From positions 62,001 to 126,000 of the forward strand of contig DKPJ01000006.1 of NCBI GenBank assembly GCA_002480085.1: DNA of 64,000 bases, in the 5' to 3' direction. This DNA comes from Enterobacteriaceae bacterium UBA7338. Lineage in GTDB: Bacteria; Pseudomonadota; Gammaproteobacteria; Enterobacterales; Enterobacteriaceae. The position numbers were made by a program, and so were the translations under genes. Below are positions 36,522 through 44,884 of this stretch, piece after piece (the stretch's first letter is position 1; each line of letters starts with the position of its first letter). The notes under the pieces are model-generated. The model did no database searches and had not been told where the DNA came from. It worked only from the letters and a program-made list of their open reading frames with translations.

Positions 36522-37253
36522 TCAGCCGCCTAAATAAGCACTCCGCACCGCCTCGTTAGCCAGCAGCGCGTCGCCGGTATCGGACAGCACCACGCGACCG
36601 TTCTCCAGCACGTAGCCGCGATCGGCGAGCTTCAACGCCTGGTTGGCGTTCTGCTCCACAAGGAAGATGGTCATCCCCTCTTTGCGCAGCTGCTCGATGG
36701 TGTCAAAGATCTGTTGGATGATGATCGGCGCAAGACCGAGGGACGGCTCGTCGAGCAGCAGTAGACGCGGCTGGCTCATCAGCGCCCGGCCAATGGCCAG
36801 CATCTGCTGTTCCCCGCCGGACATGGTTCCGGCCCGCTGAATGCGGCGCTCGTGCAGACGCGGGAACAGTTCGTAGACCCACTTGATGCGGGTATGGAAC
36901 TGGTCGCGATCGGCAAAGAAGCCGCCCATCGCCAGGTTCTCCTCTACGGTCATGCGGGAGAAGACGCGTCGCCCTTCCGGCACAATCGCCACCGCCTCGC
37001 GCATGATCTTCGCGGTCTGCCAGTCGGTAATGTCTTTCCCGTCAAAGACAATACGCCCGCTGCTGGCGCGCGGATCGCCGCACAGGGTGCCGAGCAGCGT
37101 GGTTTTACCCGCGCCGTTGGCCCCGATCAGGGTGACAATTTCCCCCTGGTTGATATGCAGGCTGACGTCGTGCAGCGCCTGGATTTTGCCATAGTGGGCG
37201 CTGACCTGGTCAAAAGATAACATCACGTTTTCCATCTTATGCGTCACCACCAT
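36522..37253 (-). CDS. livF: branched-chain amino acid ABC transporter ATPase
   Basis: One of the two ATPases of the LIV-I/LS importer. Walker A LIGANGAGKTTLLGTLCG, signature MSGGEQQMLAIGRALM, Walker B LLLLDEPSLGLAP. The ATG at 37251-37253 overlaps the livG stop (TAATG) with AGGTG upstream, giving 243 residues; the E. coli-like start MENVMLSFDQVSAHYG (ATG at 37233-37235) would give 237. Either is possible. Confidence 0.95.
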   Translation of the reverse strand: MVVTHKMENVMLSFDQVSAHYGKIQALHDVSLHINQGEIVTLIGANGAGKTTLLGTLCGDPRASSGRIVFDGKDITDWQTAKIMREAVAIVPEGRRVFSRMTVEENLAMGGFFADRDQFHTRIKWVYELFPRLHERRIQRAGTMSGGEQQMLAIGRALMSQPRLLLLDEPSLGLAPIIIQQIFDTIEQLRKEGMTIFLVEQNANQALKLADRGYVLENGRVVLSDTGDALLANEAVRSAYLGG

Positions 37254-38020
37254 TATGCTTCACCTAAATAGGCGCGGATCACGTCCGGGTTGTTACGAAT
37301 CTGCTCCGGCGTGCCGTTCGCCAGCGGCGTGCCCTGGTTTACCACATAGATACGGTCTGAGATGCCCATCACCAGCTTCATATCATGCTCAATCAGCAGG
37401 ATGGTAGTGTTGTGATGGTTACGCAGCTCAACGATCAGCTCGTCCAGCTCTTTGGTCTCTTTCGGGTTCAGCCCTGCCGCCGGTTCATCCAGCATCAGGA
37501 TCTCCGGCTGGGTCACCATGCAGCGGGCGATCTCCAGGCGGCGCTGGTCGCCATAGGCCAGGTTGCTGGCCTGGCGGTTGGCGTGGGCCAGCAGGCCGAT
37601 GCGGTCCAGCCATGTCGCGGCGCGATCCAGGGCTTCGCTCTGGGCGCGGCGGAAGGCCGGGGTTTTCAGCAGACCGGAGAAGAGACCGGTCTTGAGCTGC
37701 TGATGCTGAGCCACCAGCAGGTTCTCGATCACCGTCATCTCACGGAACAGACGCACGTGCTGGAAAGTCCGCACCACGCCCATGCGGGCGATCTGCTGCC
37801 CCGGCAGCCCTTCCAGGTGCTGATCGCGCAGCATGATGGTGCCGCCGGAGGGCTTATAGAAGCCGGTCAGGCAGTTGAAGACCGTGGTTTTCCCCGCGCC
37901 GTTCGGCCCAATCAGGGAGACGATCTCCTGCGGATGCAGCTCCAGCGCGACGTTGTTTACCGCCAGCAGCCCGCCGAAGCGCATCATCAGACCGTTAACG
38001 GACAGTAATGGCTCACTCAT
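37253..38020 (-). CDS. livG: branched-chain amino acid ABC transporter ATPase
   Basis: The second ATPase of the Liv importer, 255 residues as in E. coli: Walker A LIGPNGAGKTTVFNCLTGFY, signature LAYGDQRRLEIARCMV, Walker B LMLDEPAAGLNPKET. Its start overlaps livM by four bases. Confidence 0.96.
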   Translation of the reverse strand: MSEPLLSVNGLMMRFGGLLAVNNVALELHPQEIVSLIGPNGAGKTTVFNCLTGFYKPSGGTIMLRDQHLEGLPGQQIARMGVVRTFQHVRLFREMTVIENLLVAQHQQLKTGLFSGLLKTPAFRRAQSEALDRAATWLDRIGLLAHANRQASNLAYGDQRRLEIARCMVTQPEILMLDEPAAGLNPKETKELDELIVELRNHHNTTILLIEHDMKLVMGISDRIYVVNQGTPLANGTPEQIRNNPDVIRAYLGEA

Positions 38021-39294
38021 GCCTGCTCTCCTTTTACTTGCCCGTTTTTCAGTTTCAACTGCGGACGGGTCATCGGCAGCAAGCCTTCAGGACGCCAAAT
38101 CATCATCAGTACCATCAGACCACCCAGCATTAACATGCTGTACTCATTGAAATCACGCATCAGCTCACGGGAGACCACCAGCAGGATCGCCGCCAGGATA
38201 ACCGCGAACTGTGAGCCCATCCCGCCCAGCACCACAATCGCCAGCACAAAGGCGGACTCGGCAAAGGTAAAGGATTCCGGGCTAACGAAACCCTGACGAG
38301 CGGCGAACAGCGTTCCGGCAAAGCCCGCAAACCCGGCGCTAATGGTAAAGGCGGTCAGCTTGATGCGGGTCGGATTGAGGCCCAGCGAGCGGCAGGCGAT
38401 CTCATCCTCACGCAGCGCTTCCCACGCCCGGCCCAGCGGCATGCGCAGCAGGCGGTTGATGACGAACAGGGTAAAGACCACCAGCAGTAGCGCCACCAGG
38501 TAAAGGAACACCACGCGGTCGCTGGGATCGTACTTCACACCGAAGAAGTTGCTGAAGGTATCCCAGCCGCCTTCGCGAGCGGTCCGGCTAAACTCAAGGC
38601 CAAACAGCGTCGGTTTCGGGATCTGGCTGATGCCGTTCGGGCCACCGGTCACCTCGGTGTTGTTGAGCAGCAGAATACGCACGATCTCACCGAAGCCAAG
38701 GGTTACGATCGCCAGATAGTCACCGCGCAGGCGCAGCACCGGGAAGCCCAGCAGGAAGCCCGCCGCAGCCGAGACCAGCCCCGCCAGCGGCAGGCAGGTC
38801 CAGAAGCCGAGGCCGTAGTAGTGGTTCAGCAGCGCAAAGGTGTAGGCACCGATGGCGTAGAAACCGCCGTAGCCCAGCACCAGCAGGCCGGACAGACCCA
38901 CCACCACGTTCAGCCCGAGGCCGAGGATAATGTAGATCATGGTCAGGGTGGCGATATCCACCGTGCCGCGGGAAACCACAAACGGCCACGCCACGGCGGC
39001 GACCAGCAGGGCAACAAGGAACAGCTTCTGCTTGACCGTCGAACCGTCAATGGCGGGCAGGATGAACTTCGGCCCGGAGACGTTCTTCAGCCCTTTCTGC
39101 ATCATGGGACGCAGAAGCTGGAAGAGAAAGACCACGGCGGTGCCGATGAAGACCCACTGCCAGCGGATATCCGCCGCGCTGCCAACCACCAGCTTGGTGC
39201 CGTCGAGGCTAAGCTGGACGCCCATAAAGACGCCGGCCAGCACAAAGAAGAGAGCGGCAGAGAGCAGCGCCATCGCAAAATGCATCGGTTTCAT
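38017..39294 (-). CDS. livM: branched-chain amino acid ABC permease
   Basis: A 425-residue inner-membrane permease with roughly ten hydrophobic segments. The cytoplasmic loop LGRAWEALREDEIACRSLG is the ABC-contact motif of the HAAT family. The start overlaps livH by four bases, so livH-livM-livG-livF are all translationally coupled. Confidence 0.96.
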   Translation of the reverse strand: MKPMHFAMALLSAALFFVLAGVFMGVQLSLDGTKLVVGSAADIRWQWVFIGTAVVFLFQLLRPMMQKGLKNVSGPKFILPAIDGSTVKQKLFLVALLVAAVAWPFVVSRGTVDIATLTMIYIILGLGLNVVVGLSGLLVLGYGGFYAIGAYTFALLNHYYGLGFWTCLPLAGLVSAAAGFLLGFPVLRLRGDYLAIVTLGFGEIVRILLLNNTEVTGGPNGISQIPKPTLFGLEFSRTAREGGWDTFSNFFGVKYDPSDRVVFLYLVALLLVVFTLFVINRLLRMPLGRAWEALREDEIACRSLGLNPTRIKLTAFTISAGFAGFAGTLFAARQGFVSPESFTFAESAFVLAIVVLGGMGSQFAVILAAILLVVSRELMRDFNEYSMLMLGGLMVLMMIWRPEGLLPMTRPQLKLKNGQVKGEQA

Positions 39295-40217
39295 ACTTTT
39301 TCAACCTCCGGGCGGCCCAGGATACCGGTTGGCATCACCAACAGCACCAGGATCAGCAGTGCAAACGACACCACATCTTTATACTCGGTACTCAGATACG
39401 CGGAGGAGAGCGATTCGGCGACGCCGAGGATCAGGCCGCCAATCATCGCGCCAGGAATACTGCCGATCCCGCCCAGCACCGCGGCGGTAAAGGCCTTCAT
39501 CCCCGCCATAAAGCCGATGTAGGGGTTGATTACGCCGTAGAACTGGCCGAGCAGAACGCCCGCCACGGCGGCCATCGCCGCACCAATCACAAAGGTGAGC
39601 GCGATAACGCGGTCGGTGTTGATTCCCAGAAGGCTGGCCATCTTCAGATCTTCCGCGCAGGCGCGGCAGGCGCGGCCCATGCGGGAGTAGCGGATGAACA
39701 GGGTCAGCGCAAGCATGGCAACGAAGGTGACAATCCAGATCACCAGCTGCATGGTGGTGATCGAGGCGGCGAAGTTCTCGCTGCTGCCGATAGTCCACTG
39801 GCCGTTGAAGAGGCTCGGCAGCGCCACGTCACGCGAGCCTTCGGTCAGGCTGACGTAGTTTTGCAGGAAGATGGACATCCCGATGGCGGAGATCAGCGCG
39901 ATCAGGCGCTTGGATTTACGCACCGGGCGATAGGCCACCCGTTCGATACTCCAGCCATAGGCGCTGGCGATAACAATCGCGCCAACGAATCCGGCGGCGA
40001 CCAGCAGCCAGCTGCTGTCGATGCCCATCATCATCAGGGCGGCGATAATCATAAAGGAGACATAGCTACCGATCATGTAGACCTCGCCGTGGGCGAAGTT
40101 GATCATGCCGATAATGCCGTAGACCATGGTGTAACCGATGGCGATGAGTGCATAGGTGCTTCCCAGCGTCACGCCGTTAAACATCTGCTGCAGGAAGTAG
40201 AGAAACTGCTCGGACAT
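39291..40217 (-). CDS. livH: branched-chain amino acid ABC permease
   Basis: A 308-residue permease partner of LivM, equal to E. coli length. Signatures YALIAIGYTMVYGIIGMINF (residues 21-40) and GRACRACAEDLKMASLLGIN. It is now the first intact gene of the livHMGF operon, because the livK gene that normally precedes it is deleted; its promoter should be the old livK promoter. Confidence 0.96.
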   Translation of the reverse strand: MSEQFLYFLQQMFNGVTLGSTYALIAIGYTMVYGIIGMINFAHGEVYMIGSYVSFMIIAALMMMGIDSSWLLVAAGFVGAIVIASAYGWSIERVAYRPVRKSKRLIALISAIGMSIFLQNYVSLTEGSRDVALPSLFNGQWTIGSSENFAASITTMQLVIWIVTFVAMLALTLFIRYSRMGRACRACAEDLKMASLLGINTDRVIALTFVIGAAMAAVAGVLLGQFYGVINPYIGFMAGMKAFTAAVLGGIGSIPGAMIGGLILGVAESLSSAYLSTEYKDVVSFALLILVLLVMPTGILGRPEVEKV

Positions 40218-40262
40218 AACGTAACCTTTCTAAACTCGCCCGGCTGAGCGGGCGATTGAGAT

Positions 40263-40372
40263 TTACTTAGCTACCGAAGACGAACCATCGGCATGCCATT
40301 CAAAGACACCGAACTCAAATCCCTTATCCGTGCAATCGCACCCGCGATCAACGTCTTCGCGTTCCTTCTCAT
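40263..40372 (-). pseudogene. livK: livK relic with an internal deletion of about 1 kb
   Basis: On the minus strand the segment opens with ATG (40370-40372) and MRRNAKTLIAGAIA, the livK signal-peptide start, preceded by GGGGAATTCAG. After about 43 bases it jumps to GATAAGGGATTTGAGTTCGG, and in another frame reads DKGFEFGVFEWHADGSSSVA K, stop, which is the LivK C-terminus. LivK in E. coli is a 369-residue leucine-specific periplasmic binding protein; only 110 of about 1110 bases remain, and the halves are out of frame, so at most a 33-residue peptide can be made. The stop is 45 bases before livH, as in intact loci. Family identity of both ends is clear. Confidence 0.9.
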
Positions 40373-40800
40373 AATCTGAATTCCCCATTACCGTCGTGAT
40401 GTGTATATATTTTGTTTTATTATGGTTAAAAAGCATTCTGTACTTTTATTAAACAACGCTATTTTTACCAGCAGGCTTAATGGCTTAGCGCAGCTTTTAC
40501 CGTAAAACCTGATTAAATACTCTATTTTTCAGGCTATTAAGCAGAGATAATATTCTGTATTAACACAGAGATAAACAAAAAAAAGCGCGCCGGTCAGCAT
40601 AAAATAATGGGACAAAGAGCGGAATAAATCACTACTCATTAGATAAAAAAACTGCCTGTTTTTCGATCCCTGATGTTTAAAACTGCTTCAGCGGCTGCGC
40701 TAAAAGTATTCACCTGATCCACGTGACTAAAAAGTGAAAGCGTCTGGCTAAGGAAATTGAGTACACTGCTGCCATCTTTTGAGATTTGGACCCGCAGTGA
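40373..40800. promoter_or_regulatory. livK/livH upstream region, non-coding
   Basis: This 428-bp AT-rich gap between the livK relic and panM has no credible gene. It should hold the promoter that formerly drove livK and now drives livHMGF (minus strand), plus the panM promoter (plus strand). I cannot point to a specific Lrp site with confidence. Confidence 0.6.
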
Positions 40801-41187
40801 ATGAAACTGACCATCATCCGTTTAGAGACGTTTAGCGACCAGGATCGCATTGATTTAGCTAAAATTTGGCCGGAATACTCCGCATCGTCGTTAAACGTTG
40901 ACGATACGCACCCGATCTACGCCGCCCGCTTTAACGAGCGACTGCTGGCGGCGGTGCGCGTAACACTCAGCGGCAGCGAGGGAGCGCTGGATTCTTTGCG
41001 CGTACGGGACGTAACGCGCCGTCGTGGCGTGGGGCAGTACCTGATTGAAGAGGCGATGGCGCATAATCCGCAGGTGACCCGCTGGTGGATAGCGGACGTC
41101 GGCGTCGAGGATCGCAGCGTCATGGCGGCCTTTACCCGGGCGCTGGGCTTTAGCCCACAGCAGGACGGCTGGGAAAAGCGCCTGTAG
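40801..41187 (+). CDS. panM: PanD regulatory and maturation factor (GNAT fold)
   Basis: PanM (PanZ) binds acetyl-CoA and promotes self-cleavage of the aspartate decarboxylase precursor PanD, and with high acetyl-CoA inhibits it, tuning pantothenate and coenzyme A synthesis. The 128 residues match E. coli (127): RLLAAVRVTLSGSEGALDSL and VRDVTRRRGVGQYLIEEAM (acetyl-CoA loop). It lies between the livK relic and the GNAT toxin locus. Confidence 0.95.
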   Translation: MKLTIIRLETFSDQDRIDLAKIWPEYSASSLNVDDTHPIYAARFNERLLAAVRVTLSGSEGALDSLRVRDVTRRRGVGQYLIEEAMAHNPQVTRWWIADVGVEDRSVMAAFTRALGFSPQQDGWEKRL

Positions 41188-41195
41188 CGGCCATA

Positions 41196-41229
41196 AAAAA
41201 GCCCGGTGGCGCTAGCGCTTACCGGGCCT
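41196..41229. repeat. REP copy A flanking the GNAT toxin-antitoxin pair
   Basis: A 34-base palindromic unit, beginning AAAAAGCCCGGTGGCGCTAG and ending TACCGGGCCT. It is identical in sequence and orientation to 42141-42174 on the other side of the pair. Confidence 0.85.
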
Positions 41230-41236
41230 GAATGGT

Positions 41237-41755
41237 TTATGAATACAGCTGTTCGATAGATTTTGTCGGATAAAAGAGCGCATGCGCGTTTTCTCCTACC
41301 AGGGGAATAAACCCCAACGAGAGATAAAACGCATGCGCTTTTTCGTTCATCGCTTCAACAAACAACCCATGGATCCCTACAGCCTGCGAGGCCGAGTAGA
41401 CAACCTTCATCGCATGGGAAACTAATACCGAACCCCACCCTTTTCCTTGCAGGGAACGATTGATGGCCAGGCGCCCCAGGGTAACGCTGGGAATATTTTT
41501 GTACGGGATTTTCTTCTGCTGTGACTTTGACGGCAGAGCTACTCGCTCGAAGCAGCTTCCTGACAGGGTGTAGTAGCCCAGCACCCGTCGTTCCGGCGTT
41601 TTAGTTCTAAGAACATAGCCGCGCAGAATTTTGCCGTTATGCTGTCGTCTGAGATGATCGGTTAAAAAGAGATTGAGGGCCGTTTCTCCGCAGTCGAACT
41701 GCTGCCAGTCATACTCCGCATCCTCTGCGAGGATCTCTATCGTCAGGTTTTCCAC
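41237..41755 (-). CDS. GNAT-family acetyltransferase toxin (TacT/AtaT type)
   Basis: A 172-residue GNAT protein paired with a DUF1778 antitoxin. Members of this family acetylate the amino group of charged tRNAs and block translation. The acetyl-CoA site is LAINRSLQGKGWGSVLVSHA (RxxGxG-type, residues ~95-114), and the C-terminal HALFYPTKSIEQLYS carries the Tyr expected near the active site. It starts 3 bases after the antitoxin stop. Target tRNA unknown. E. coli K-12 has no such pair between livJ and panM. Confidence 0.9.
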   Translation of the reverse strand: MENLTIEILAEDAEYDWQQFDCGETALNLFLTDHLRRQHNGKILRGYVLRTKTPERRVLGYYTLSGSCFERVALPSKSQQKKIPYKNIPSVTLGRLAINRSLQGKGWGSVLVSHAMKVVYSASQAVGIHGLFVEAMNEKAHAFYLSLGFIPLVGENAHALFYPTKSIEQLYS

Positions 41756-41758
41756 GGT

Positions 41759-42028
41759 TCACTCCATGTCTTGAAGACGTTTCGCCGCGCGGTTGAGTTT
41801 TTCATTGGGTGAGGGTGGGTTAGCGAGCGCTTCCATGACGCGAGTCCAGGATTCATCGTTCAGAATAACCCGGCGATGCTGCTCAATGACTTCTGCGGCT
41901 CTTTCCGATGCGCTAGTGAGCATAAACTGTGTGACTGACTGATTGGTCAGGGCCGCAGCCTCTTCAATGATGCTTTTGTCGTCGTCAGTTAAGCGCAGAT
42001 CGATACGCTGCTTTTTAAGTGCCGTCAT
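41759..42028 (-). CDS. DUF1778 ribbon-helix-helix antitoxin (TacA/AtaR type)
   Basis: An 89-residue DUF1778 protein: ribbon-helix-helix domain KKQRIDLRLTDDDKSIIEEA followed by QSVTQFMLTSASERAAEVIE, then a C-terminal toxin-neutralising tail ending RAAKRLQDME. I start at MTALKKQRI (ATG 42026-42028), preceded by GGAGAAGG; an upstream ATG adds seven residues. An inverted repeat upstream is a likely operator. Confidence 0.9.
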   Translation of the reverse strand: MTALKKQRIDLRLTDDDKSIIEEAAALTNQSVTQFMLTSASERAAEVIEQHRRVILNDESWTRVMEALANPPSPNEKLNRAAKRLQDME

Positions 42029-42065
42029 GATGCCTTCTCCAGCTATCAAGGGTGATAGCGTAAAT

Positions 42066-42084
42066 GTACGGATATTTACCGTAC
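42066..42084. promoter_or_regulatory. candidate operator of the GNAT toxin-antitoxin pair
   Basis: GTACGG (42066-42071) and CCGTAC (42079-42084) form a perfect 6-bp inverted repeat around a 7-base AT-rich spacer, 38 bases upstream of the antitoxin ATG, a normal place for RHH autoregulation. Confidence 0.6.
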
Positions 42085-42140
42085 GTTCATTTTATGCCTG
42101 CCAGTATAAAACTTCAACGCCTGGCGTGTGAGAAGGCACT

Positions 42141-42233
42141 AAAAAGCCCGGTGGCGCTAGCGCTTACCGGGCCTACAGGGTTTCAGTGGCGTAGTATCGT
42201 AGGCCGGGCAAGGCGTTAGCCGCCGCCCGGCGT
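42141..42233. repeat. REP copy B plus second REP unit between antitoxin and livJ
   Basis: 42141-42174 repeats the 34 bases of 41196-41229 exactly and in the same orientation; a second unit, GTAGGCCGGGCAAGGCGTTA with its complement, follows at about 42199-42233. Confidence 0.85.
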
Positions 42234-42242
42234 ATACATCAA

Positions 42243-43343
42243 CTATTTGGCATCCGTGGCAGTGCCGTTGGCATGCCAGGTAAACACGCCGAACTCAAAG
42301 CCCTTCAGATCGCCCTTCTCATCCCATGACAGCGGACCCATCACGGTATCCACGGAGTTGGCTTTCAGCCAGGTGGCGATTTCCGCCGGGTCGTCGGACT
42401 GGTTCAGGCCTGCCTGCAGCGATTGCAGCGCGGCATAGGTGGTCCACACGAACGCGCCGCTCGGATCCTGTTTCTTGGCCTTGATCGCATCTACAATCGG
42501 TTTGTTAGCCGGAACCTGATCGTAGTTCTTCGGCTTGGTCACCAGCATGCCTTCAGCGGATTCGCCAGCGATGTTAGAGAGCGAAACGTTTGCTACCCCT
42601 TCCGGGCCCATAAACGTCGTTTTCAGACCTGCGGCGCGGGACTGGCGCAGGATCTGGCCCATCTCCGGGTGGTAGCCGCCGTAGTAGACGAAGTCGATAT
42701 TCTCTTTTTTCAGGCGCGCCACCAGCGTAGAGAAGTCTTTCTCACCGGCGGTGATACCGTCAAAGAAGACCACGTTCGCGTTGCCTTTTTTCAGGTTATC
42801 CTGCACGGCGCGGGCCAGGCCCTCACCATACTGCTGTTTGTCGTGAACGATGGCGATACGCTGCGGTTTGACCTTCTCCAGAATGTATTTCGCGGCGGTC
42901 GGACCCTGATCGGAGTCCAGACCGGTGGTGCGCAGCACCAGCTTATAACCACGCGCGGTCAGCTCCGGTGCGGTTGCCGCTGGGGTGATCATCAGAATGC
43001 TTTCGTCTTCATAGATATCAGAAGCTGGCTGCGTGGAGGAGGAGCAGAGGTGACCGATAACATATTTGATGCCGTCGTTAATCACTTTGTTCGCCACCGC
43101 AACGGCCTGTTTCGGGTCACAGGCGTCATCGTATTTTACAATTTGCAGCTTCTCGCCTTTGATACCGCCTTTCGCATTAATGTCTGCAACGGCTTGTTCC
43201 GCGCCGGTAAACTCCTGATCGCCATACTGCGCAACCGGACCGGACATCGCGCCCACCACGGCCACCTTAATGTCTGCCTGTGCCATGGTGCTGAATGCTA
43301 ACGCAATACATCCTGCCAGTAACGCTTTACCCTTCATTTTCAT
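42243..43343 (-). CDS. livJ: periplasmic Leu/Ile/Val-binding protein
   Basis: LivJ delivers leucine, isoleucine and valine to LivHMGF. The 366-residue precursor has a signal peptide (GKALLAGCIALAFSTMAQA) and mature start DIKVAVVGAMSGPVAQYGDQ. Binding-pocket stretches GHLCSSSTQPASDIYEDE and VYYGGYHPEMGQ are conserved. I start at MKMKGKALLAG (ATG 43341-43343), after GGGGAATCTCAGG; an upstream ATG adds five residues. With livK deleted this is the only intact Liv binding protein in the window. Confidence 0.96.
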   Translation of the reverse strand: MKMKGKALLAGCIALAFSTMAQADIKVAVVGAMSGPVAQYGDQEFTGAEQAVADINAKGGIKGEKLQIVKYDDACDPKQAVAVANKVINDGIKYVIGHLCSSSTQPASDIYEDESILMITPAATAPELTARGYKLVLRTTGLDSDQGPTAAKYILEKVKPQRIAIVHDKQQYGEGLARAVQDNLKKGNANVVFFDGITAGEKDFSTLVARLKKENIDFVYYGGYHPEMGQILRQSRAAGLKTTFMGPEGVANVSLSNIAGESAEGMLVTKPKNYDQVPANKPIVDAIKAKKQDPSGAFVWTTYAALQSLQAGLNQSDDPAEIATWLKANSVDTVMGPLSWDEKGDLKGFEFGVFTWHANGTATDAK

Positions 43344-43505
43344 CCTGAGATTCCCCATTGTTCTGGTTGTAACGTTTGTTGTGATGTTGTTTTATGGCGC
43401 TTTATTTCATATATGCGTCTGCTGTGCGCGCCTTTTCAGCACACTCTGCTAAAACATACCCCATTTTTATCTTTTGGGAATAGATATTTTGAAATGTTAA
43501 TCGTG

Positions 43506-43536
43506 TATGCCCGGCAGTCGGATGCTACCGGGCGGG
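43506..43536. repeat. REP-like element downstream of the aminotransferase
   Basis: A degenerate palindrome, TATGCCCGGCAGTCGGATGC then TACCGGGCGG, just past the stop of the aminotransferase gene. Confidence 0.6.
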
Positions 43537-43539
43537 GGA

Positions 43540-44805
43540 TTACTGCGTCAGCGAGCGGGAGAGGATATCCAGCGCACGGCGGAACTGCGCATCGGGAATG
43601 GTGAGCGGATAGAGGAAGCGGATGACGTTGCCATAGACGCCGCAGCTAAGCAGCAGCAGGCCCGCCTCCAGCGCGTGGGCCTGTACCTTCTGGGTAAAGG
43701 CCGGCGACGGCTCGCCGGTTTGCGGATCGCTAAACTCCACGGCAACCATCGAACCCAGGGCACGCACGTCGGCAATGTACGGGCAGGCGGCCTTCGCCTT
43801 GTTCAGCTCCCCCACCAGCGCTTCCCCCAGCACGCGGGAGCGCTCGCAAAGCTGCTCCTCTTCAATGACCTGCAGCACCGCCAGCGCGGAGGCGATCGCC
43901 AGCGGATTACCGGCGTAGGTGCCGCCCAGGCCACCCGGCGCGGGGGCATCCATTACCTCGGCACGACCGGAGACCGCTGACAGCGGCAGGCCGCCCGCGA
44001 GACTTTTCGCCATGGTGATCAGATCCGGCTTGACGCTGTAGTGCTCCATCGCAAAGAGTTTGCCGGTGCGGGCATAGCCGCTCTGAACCTCATCAGCGAT
44101 GAGCAGGATCCCGTGCCGATCGCAGAGCTGACGTACGCCCTGCATAAAGTCGTCGGGCGCGATGACGAAGCCGCCCTCCCCCTGCACCGGCTCCAGCAGG
44201 ATAGCCGCCACCTGATCCGGGGCGATATCAGCTTTAAAGATGCGCTCCAGGCTCTTCAGCGCATCCTGGGTTGAGACGTCGTGTACCGCGTTGGGATACT
44301 GGCCGTGGAAGATCGATCCAGGGAAAGGACCGAAGCCAATTTTGTAAGGGGCGACCTTACCGGTCAGGGCCATCGTCATTGAGGTCCGGCCATGAAAGCC
44401 GCCGCCGAAGGCGATGACGCCAGGGCGTTTGGTGTAGGCGCGGGCGATTTTGATCGCGTTCTCTACCGCTTCCGCTCCGGTGGAGAAGAGGGCGGTTTTT
44501 GCTGGCCCCTCGATCGGTACGCGGGCGTTGATCTTCTCCGCCAGCGTCACGTAGCTCTCGTAGGGTACAATCTGGTATGCCGTGTGGGTAAAAGCGTGGA
44601 GCTGTTTCTCCACCGCCGCCACCACTTTCGGGTGGCGATGACCGGTATTCAGCACTGCGATCCCGGCGGCGAAGTCGATCACCTCGTTGCCCTCTATGTC
44701 CCACAGCGTGGCGTTCTCCGCTCTGTCGGCGAAGAAGTTGCACATGACGCCGATGCCGCGCGGTGTCGCCTGCAAGCGGCGTTCGTTGAGTTCGTTATTT
44801 TTCAC
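43540..44805 (-). CDS. PuuE/GabT-like 4-aminobutyrate aminotransferase
   Basis: A PLP-dependent class III aminotransferase of 421 residues. Conserved segments: FSTGAEAVENAIKIARAYT, GGGFHGRTSMTMALTGKVAP, LLIADEVQSGYARTGKLFAM and the PLP lysine in ITMAKSLAGGLPLS. Length and N-terminus (NNELNERRLQATPRGIGVMC) resemble E. coli PuuE more than GabT, so GABA to succinate semialdehyde is the likely reaction. The start is a GTG (44803-44805) five bases after AGGGGG; a nearby ATG would add eight residues. It lies between rpoH and livJ and shares no operon with puu or gab genes, so the gene symbol is left open. Confidence 0.88.
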   Translation of the reverse strand: MKNNELNERRLQATPRGIGVMCNFFADRAENATLWDIEGNEVIDFAAGIAVLNTGHRHPKVVAAVEKQLHAFTHTAYQIVPYESYVTLAEKINARVPIEGPAKTALFSTGAEAVENAIKIARAYTKRPGVIAFGGGFHGRTSMTMALTGKVAPYKIGFGPFPGSIFHGQYPNAVHDVSTQDALKSLERIFKADIAPDQVAAILLEPVQGEGGFVIAPDDFMQGVRQLCDRHGILLIADEVQSGYARTGKLFAMEHYSVKPDLITMAKSLAGGLPLSAVSGRAEVMDAPAPGGLGGTYAGNPLAIASALAVLQVIEEEQLCERSRVLGEALVGELNKAKAACPYIADVRALGSMVAVEFSDPQTGEPSPAFTQKVQAHALEAGLLLLSCGVYGNVIRFLYPLTIPDAQFRRALDILSRSLTQ

Positions 44806-44884
44806 CCTGTCCCCCTGAGAAATACCCATGCGTAGCGCATCTGTAAGTGTTTGCCAGGGGCTAAAAATTCGCCAGAGCAGGCGC

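Noticed and set aside
40263..40372. 33-residue peptide from the livK relic as a small gene
   Set aside because: It is the fused, out-of-frame product of a deletion; past residue 14 it has no family similarity. Called a pseudogene.
41196..42233. Repeated palindromes around 41.2 and 42.2 kb as a CRISPR or transposon
   Set aside because: Units are REP palindromes without regular spacers, and no transposase or target duplication is present in the window.
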